Assembly: GCF_001039355.2 (NCBI RefSeq)
Contig: NW_019775440.1
Location: 116,455 to 152,217 of the forward strand
Source: Lingula anatina
Taxonomy: Eukaryota > Brachiopoda > Lingulata > Lingulida > Lingulidae
Length of the DNA stretch: 35,763 nt
Direction of reading: 5' to 3'
The notes under the pieces are model-generated. The model ran no database searches. It had not been told where the DNA came from and saw only the letters and a program-made list of their open reading frames with translations. The stretch's first letter is position 1; every line of letters begins with the position of its first letter. The position numbers and the translations under genes are program-made. Shown piece after piece: positions 29,509 through 35,763 of the stretch.

Positions 29509-32500
29509 ATGAAGTTAGCACTAATCGTTTTAGCTGCATGTGTTGGTGTGCTGTGCAGACAAGGGAAAAGGTAAGTCTTAAACATGCATTTATAACATTT
29601 ACTAATGGTAACAGTTGATGCTGTCAAGGTATACTGTCAAGGTATAAAAAGTAAAAGGTGGATTCTTAATATGTTCTTCAAGTTATACAACAAAAATCAA
29701 TTTACCCGGAAACTTAGTCTGTTTTTTATATACCTAACACTAATCAGAAGAGAAAATTAATAATCAAATGTTTTTGAGATCAAATTTGTACAAAAAAGTC
29801 CTTTTAGGAGTCTCTGCGCTTCAAGTGACATTCATCCCTAAATCTCTGATCATCTACATGCAGGCATAATGTAGTGTTTATTTTGGGTAGGATAGGTTCA
29901 TAATGAGGACTTTTAATTTTATTTTGTTTACTAACCATCCCCCCTAAAGGCAAATTTTGTTTTAGCCCACATTCTCCATGCATAATAACAGGTTTTGTAA
30001 ATATATATTAATTTCTGTACAGTTTGTTAGGTTCCGTTTCACAGTCAAACAACACTACAAGGCAATAAAGTACGATGTTGTTGATAATGTATTGAATGCT
30101 CTATGTTTAACAGGCAAGTTTGATTAAATAGTAGCATATGTATCATGTTGTTTTATACATCATACAGCAGTGAATAATTATGAACTTTATTGATAATGTA
30201 TTATTAAGTAATTGCGTCATTGTTGGGTTAAGGATATTATTACCCTTCATTATCATCCACACACTGAAAATGGGATTTTTCCTGCATCTAATGATTCAAT
30301 AATGCATCTATCTTTGCGTTAATTTAAAACAATAACAAACATTTAAAATATAAAGTATCGGCGTTTATATTTCTCGTTGCATTGTATAAGGATAGGTAAC
30401 TCAAAACTTTAATCGTTAATTTAACACCATTCTATTTTGAGGTGAGATAGCAAACGATATAGGGCGTAATTTCATCCCTGAAAAAAATGGCAAAGTGGAC
30501 CTCGAATGAATGGGCTTTACAATCGTGTGCCGTCATTTTTGGTTTAAATAAGTTTTTGTTACGGAGTTATGAGCCCCTAATTACAGATTTTCATTAAACA
30601 AAGGCATTATTTTGCTTTATCAAAGATGAAATCTTAGCTAAGACTTTAAAGAAAATTGCTGGTAGGGTTTTTGTGTACTAAATAGTGCCATTAATTGGCG
30701 TTAAAACGGCGATCGTGGGTAATCAGGTAAAAGAGAAATTGAGATACGGATTTTTCATGTTTATCCCCAATTGCAATCATGACGTCACCCGTAAGATGAC
30801 ATATGTGTAAATGTTAATAAATTTAGTCACTGAACACTAAATATTTATCTATTACTCACAAGAAGGTATGTAAGGCAGTAAATAAGGAGTTTTTAGGCAA
30901 AGGGTGACAACATCATTTAAGACATCTGTAAAGCAAGTACAGACTTGACATTTAATATGGAATATTTATTTCCAAATCTTTTTTCAACAGTTTTTACCTA
31001 TTTTGATGACTGATATATGAAAATAATGATTAAAATCGTGTTTTAATTACATTTAATTAACTCTTTGACGTCACTGTGACATCAGTTCATTAATTGAATT
31101 CGCCAGAGAAGCAAACAAAAACATATTGCCTATTCTATGTCATACGACAACCAATAAAAGTGATATTTTAGATCTCCATATTTTCCAAATTATTGTCTGT
31201 AGAAGAGTTACACTCTCCACAAAGGACCCTCATATCAGTGTCTAGTCACAGTAACGGTCGCTATTACGCCTGACCTCTTCCGGCAGCTACCAGCGCCCTC
31301 AAGTGGCAAGGCAGTCCTTGGGATAGGTTTTTAGAGTTCAATCTGGAATAACATTTCAGGCATCGGTCAAAATAAGTCCAATTTGGTCCAGTTTTGTTGT
31401 AGGACATGTAGGCCATTGATTCGGCGAATAATGGCCTACCCACATATTGTCCATGTGGTACAAATATGGCGATTTTGATGACCAAGGTAGCTGCTCATTC
31501 CCTTGGTTCTGTAAGTAATCTGCTATTAAAAGTGCTCTGTGTAAACCGGCAATCTCACCGTGCAACCCAAAATAGTTCCTGAGGTGCCCCCTATCAAATG
31601 ATAGTCAAGTGGTTCCCAGATTATTCCTTTATTCGATCTGGTTCAGGTTTTCGTCGATGACTGCAATTGGTGTTTTGGCACCAATGTGATATCCACTCAA
31701 AATACTGATGCTGTTAGTGACCTTAGTCACACGCTTCATCGTTGGCCTCTTTTGGATGTCTGTAAACTCTGTTTTGACTAGTTGAGCGGTACAGGTGAAA
31801 TCTGACCTTAATAAAGAAAGCAACGAGGTTTCATTGTTCTACCCAGAAACAGTCAAGGTCTCCAATTCATTAGAGAGACATACATCGATGTTTTGCTGTA
31901 CAGAGTGGGTTCCTCGGAGGTCGTCTGGTATTCTAACCTGCTAAAACCAGTTTGGTTTTCCCTAAGGGCCTTGAAAAATGCGTTTTGGTAGCAATTTACC
32001 CCTCATTCTGAAAGGACTGGGTGGTTTTGGTTTAGTTGCAACAGCATATCCCCAAAGACAGTGGGTCCTGTACCCTGGTGGTAAGATTTCAATACATTGG
32101 GTGTGGACTCTGTGTAGGTACATCAGTCTGGGCATTACTCTATAAAACTGTGCGGACCGTTTCGTTGGGTGCAATTATCTGTCTGGCAATGTCTCTCTTT
32201 TCGCGCCATTCTGCCACAGATTAACAAATTTGTAAAGCACTGCATAGCTAATTTTACATACTGCAAAACTGACCACTTGCATGCAAAAATTCAAATTCTT
32301 TGATGCAGTAGTCGCCGACATATGGATACTTTTTTGACGGAACCATGCTTTGCCAAATCCAAGCATTGACCTGCCCAAAGGAGCATTACCCAATTAAATC
32401 ACTGCATATTATATAATGCAGCCGCGCAACAAACCTGGTATTTAGTTAATTGGTAGCGACACACCTGGCTACACACTTCTCCATTCACATATCTTACATG

Positions 32501-34992
32501 AGATCGGAGTTTTTTGAAAAAAGCCCGCTTTTTGACCTAGGCATACCTTCGAAACTGAAATATTCCATATCAAATGTCAAATCTGTATATATGCCGTGCC
32601 CTAGCCCAATGAAAACTTCATCTAATCCTATCTTTCCGGATTAAAGCTCTTCGATGCGTCTAAAGTAGTCTGCGTCACGAAGTCCATGCTAATATTAGTT
32701 TTCTTAAGAATTTAGAACTTTTTGCTTAACAAGGTCGGTTTTTCTTCATCGTGTCTCATGTAGCGTTAGTTACATTGGAACTTAAGAGATCGATTTTTAT
32801 CAGACGACTTTAAAATGCCGCGTGAAAATTATACATCGATATCTATCTGCTTCCATACCAACTAACTGATGACGTCTCACACACGAATGGCTTCTTTTGC
32901 ACACTGGAAAGGCAACTCAAACTGGCACGTGTCCCATTCTAATAGCAAGTATCGCAGCGACGCTGTCGAGGTCGGTTGCAGGGTACAGGTGTCATTTCCT
33001 CGATTAAACAGCAACGGGACTGTTTAGCTTCTCTGTATGAAGGTGAGAGATATTGAGTTTCGTTTTGTTTTTCTTCAATTGTTTTAATATATGTGTACTG
33101 ATTGATTATTACCATTCGATTAGCAGGGTGACTTAACTTTCGTTTTCGTCTGTGTCACATGGTAACGCGGTGACACCTTATTCATGTTCTCTTGTACTCG
33201 AATACTCAATCATCGATATTGAATGACATTTTTTAGTTTTGTCTTAAATTGAAATGCTACACTGTATTCAGTGCATTTAAAATTTAACCGTCTGCAAAAA
33301 ACAGCAATAATGGGTTGCTCGCAACACTAACGTTACGGAGACACAATGAAGCACCGAAAATGGGTGAAGAAAATGTGTCCCAATAATGGGTGTATGCCAC
33401 TCATAATGCACGGCACTTTGCTTGAATAAGCAATAAACTATTTGTAATCTTAAGTTACCCATTGTTCGTTATCAGAGTAAACAGTTTCCTTGTATGATTT
33501 TTTTTCAGAATCCCAAGGATGGATGCCTTGATAGAGCACAGAGCAGATATCATCACAGTTGTCAGAAAGAATGTTATAATACTGAACTTTGTGTTACACT
33601 GAACTTCATTTTGTTAAACTTTGTATTTAACTGAACTTAATTGTGTTAAACAAATAAAAAATAATAATAATTCAGAAAAAAATACACTCTGGAACATTCT
33701 TTAGATCAACTTTGTTCAGTTTGTGTCCCATGTAACAGAGTTACAGTAAACAAGATATGTGCATTATTCTTCTGTGTTTGCCAATTCCAATTTAAAAGCA
33801 TGTGAGAGCAATACTCCCCTCATGATTGACGTGTGTCTGGATAATAGCAAAAATATTTTTACGTTTTACATTATTATGAAAAGATTTTGTTCATGTGTCA
33901 CTAACGTTACCGTGTCCCACATATTCACCATTTTTATTAATTATGAAATGTGGATTGAATTCTTCAAAACTAGTTTTTAAGCACTGAGACAACACCCCCT
34001 TATGATTTAAACTGAAAACATTCCATTAGACTCTCAATAGTGTGTGCCAAATATATCTCCCAGTGTACGCGTCTTGCATTTGGTGGGAATAGCTGTTCAA
34101 GTCCCTTGTGTGACTTAGCAATTGCATCTGCTTTTTCCCTTTTTATGAAATGATAAACTGTGATGGTGTAGCTATCACATCGCAAAATTACAGCTTCCCA
34201 GAGAACATTTAAAATTTTTGGTCAAATTCAACATTTTGTAACCACTAGCAAAGAATGACGGAATAATAATATTATAATAAGCTTATTATATGGCACCTTA
34301 CATGCTACCTCAAGCGCCTTACAATAATGGAAAATATAACTAAAATAATTAAAATGACTACAATATTTAAATCTAAAACAATCATTGAAAACCATTTAAA
34401 ATTAACCTATAAAATCAATCTTTTTTAAAATATATAAAAAATCTAATAGCAATTAATAGACAGATTTAAAATGTAAGTCTTTAGATGCAAGTATCAATGC
34501 AACGCACATAAAAAGTTCTGTATATCCGCCTTCTCGCGGGTCTTAGACTATGACAGCCAAAACTCGATGCAACATCTAAGCAACCGAAATTCAGTTCTAC
34601 CGGTGCATGCAACGCGTCTACTACACTGATCGTGTTGACAATGAAGAGTTCCTCCAACGGGTAGACAAAAAAAGACAGCTCCTCAATACCTTCAGAGACC
34701 GACAACTGGAGTTCTTGAGCCATTCAATCAGAAAAGAGGGATACGAGAATCTTAGCCTTAGTGGTGGATTACCTGGCATAAGTGGCCGAGGCAAACAACG
34801 AAAGACCTTTCTTGACAGTTTTTGAATTCCGAAAAAGGCAGCTTTGGTCAACAGCAACAACAACAAAAAAAAAAAATAAATAAATAAAAATAAATAAATC
34901 AAATAATAATAATAATAATCAACGTTGGTCAAACACCGCATCGGTGGCACCTGAAAATTTAATTCATTTCGTTAATTTTGCATTGTCAATTA

Positions 34993-35050
<58 letters not shown>

Positions 35051-35543
35051 ATGCATAATGAGCCCTTATTATTGTATTGTTATTACAAGTTTCGTAGATT
35101 TGATATACAATATGCACATGATTTGTAATACAGAAGAAGGAACAAATGTTTCCCGCCTTAAAGTGCCTTTCACAGTGTTTAGCCAGCAAAACATAAGGCA
35201 AAAAATAATGAATAACTTAAAATTACAATTACAGAAAATGCTTGGATTGTTTTTGAAAATTTGGGAAAAAATATTTATTTAAGTCTAAAATCAATTTAAA
35301 ATGTTCAATAGACTGAATTACAAATGTACTGTACAGAAACCGAAAATTATAAAGAATGATTTAGATTCTAGATTAAAACAATTTTTTCATTATACTATTA
35401 TAGCAATACCAAACAGTTCCCGGATCGAGACATTCAACTGGCAGCTATGGCAATTGGAAAGTGGTTATGCATGGATTATGACGTAGACAAGAACGGCGTC
35501 TTAGATGAAACACAGGAGCTGATCGACTCCACTGACGAGAATG
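29509..35543 (+). CDS. Secreted EF-hand protein, gene C, first two exons (partial)
   Basis: Exon 1 is 29509-29570 (MKLALIVLAACVGVLCRQGK, a signal peptide two residues longer than in A and B). Exon 2 is 35404-35543 and is 140 bases long, exactly as in gene B. Phases 2 and 1 are conserved. Exon 2 reads RDIQLAAMAIGKWLCM, almost identical to gene B, then loop DVDKNGVLDETQ (Gln at position 12, non-canonical, as in B) and the start of the second loop at STDEN. Exons 3-6 must lie beyond the right edge. Intron 1 is 5.8 kb and contains a dead Tc1-like transposase, a LINE 3' end and a (TA)n tract. The gene is probably functional as far as seen: signal peptide, splice sites and promoter module are intact. 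Role inferred as for gene B. Confidence 0.8.
29571..31255. other. First part of intron 1 of gene C
   Basis: AT-rich intron without recognisable coding sequence. Short direct repeats (GTCAAGGTATA at about 29624) and GACGTCA sites at about 30781 and 31068 are present. Nothing else is seen. Confidence 0.5.
31260..31860 (-). pseudogene. Decayed Tc1-like transposase, C-terminal part
   Basis: Minus-strand translation with stops and frameshifts gives, in order, AKTPIAVIDENLNQIEYRNN (the strand before the second catalytic region), LHRALLIADYLQNQG, LPWSSKSPYLYHMDNMW (degenerate form of the PSKSPDLNPIEHLW motif, catalytic acidic residues lost) and LRALVAAGRGQA near the C terminus. Sequence up to about 32220 on the same strand may be its degraded N-terminal half, but I could not confirm it. 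It is inactive and lies in intron 1 of gene C. Confidence 0.75.
31870..34250. other. Middle of intron 1 of gene C, no gene established
   Basis: Contains possible N-terminal transposase debris up to about 32220 and a candidate two-exon short frame (33037-33042 with 33509-33634), listed separately. An AATAAA occurs at 33653-33658. Otherwise nothing is recognised. Confidence 0.4.
33037..33634 (+). CDS. Speculative spliced 43-residue Cys-rich frame
   Basis: ATGAAG followed by a GTGAGA donor at 33043, joined to an acceptor ending TTTTTTTCAG at 33508, gives a 43-residue frame starting MKNPKDGCLDRAQ with four cysteines within 24 residues, then a hydrophobic tail and TGA. AATAAA follows about 20 bases later. 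No signal peptide and no known family. It could equally be a non-coding RNA with a poly(A) signal, or chance. Confidence 0.15.
34258..34330. repeat. Short dispersed repeat (GCGCCTTACAATAA family)
   Basis: An AT-rich head, AATAAGCTTATTATATGGC, leads to CTACCTCAAGCGCCTTACAAT. Sequences of this layout are frequent in marine invertebrate genomes as non-autonomous elements. It lies just upstream of the LINE fragment. Confidence 0.4.
34590..34920 (+). mobile_element. 3' end of a LINE (non-LTR retrotransposon)
   Basis: From about 34590 the plus strand reads FYRCMQRVYYTDRVDNEEFL, then QLLNTFRDRQLEFLSHSIRK, then GISGRGKQRKTFLDSF and TGA at 34822-34824. This is the characteristic C-terminal tail of many non-LTR retrotransposon ORF2 proteins (consensus RRM..ISWTDRVTNEEVL, then L.WFGHV.R, then G.R.RGRQR..WLD). 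The stop is followed by an A-rich tail of AAC, AAAT and AAT repeats to about 34920. The copy is 5'-truncated, as usual. It lies in intron 1 of gene C. Confidence 0.8.
34995..35046. repeat. (TA)n microsatellite
   Basis: About 26 TA units shortly after the LINE tail, in intron 1 of gene C. Confidence 0.95.
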
Positions 35544-35763
35544 GTAAGCAGCTGCTCAAATGTGTTGTATTTATACATGAAAATAATACAAACAAACGCG
35601 TTGTAAGGAAGATCAATTAACCAACATATTCTATTAAAGTTGCTTCTTAAAGGGATAACATCACAATCTTAACATCACTTAAAGGGATGGCATCACAATA
35701 ATAAAACTGGAGATAAGTGTTAAGGGATGCGCATAAACCGGTATTTTTATTACTGGCATTAAT
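35544..35763. other. Start of intron 2 of gene C
   Basis: Follows the GTAAGC donor of exon 2. It contains a short direct repeat (CTTAAAGGGATnnCATCACAAT at about 35647 and 35678). The window ends inside this intron. Confidence 0.6.

Overview
The window is nuclear DNA from an animal. Genes are split by GT-AG introns, spacers and introns are AT-rich, and there are long microsatellites, folded MITEs, decayed Tc1-like transposases and a LINE 3' end. The style of the short dispersed repeats suggests a marine invertebrate, perhaps a mollusc or other lophotrochozoan. That placement is inference only. Nothing bacterial or viral was seen.

Layout. 1-5.0 kb: mostly non-coding. The minus strand carries a four-exon gene encoding only the N-lobe of a protein kinase (3205-4850), with a 250-bp hairpin MITE in one intron and a CRE palindrome upstream. 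One unassigned terminal exon lies at 1625-1732. 5.1-11.9 kb: a tandem duplication in which each unit carries one intronless gene for a small membrane-anchored protein with a probable NTF2/SnoaL-like fold (6510-7133 and 10558-11169). The coding parts are far more alike than the flanks, which suggests gene conversion. 11.9-15.1 kb: two virtually identical 1584-bp copies joined at a single N, probably an assembly artefact.

14.2-35.8 kb: the main content is a cluster of genes for small secreted EF-hand proteins, reconstructed here by hand because their exons are short. Gene A (minus, 14203-17853, six exons, 161 aa), gene B (plus, 23565-27872, six exons, 164 aa) and gene C (plus, from 29509, two exons visible, cut by the window edge) share a signal-peptide exon, exon lengths and intron phases. 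Two broken signal-peptide exons (21131-21186 minus; 24307 plus) are relics of further copies. Genes A, B and C and the minus-strand relic share an upstream block with CACGTG and an inverted CCAAT box; in B, C and the relic this sits beside an imperfect inverted repeat. I infer a co-regulated, recently expanding family of secreted calcium-binding proteins. No gene name can be assigned from sequence alone.

The spacers and long introns hold two inactivated Tc1-like transposases (about 18.83-19.38 kb and 31.26-31.86 kb, both minus), a LINE tail (34.59-34.92 kb), several folded MITEs and TA/GA/TG/TTA microsatellites.
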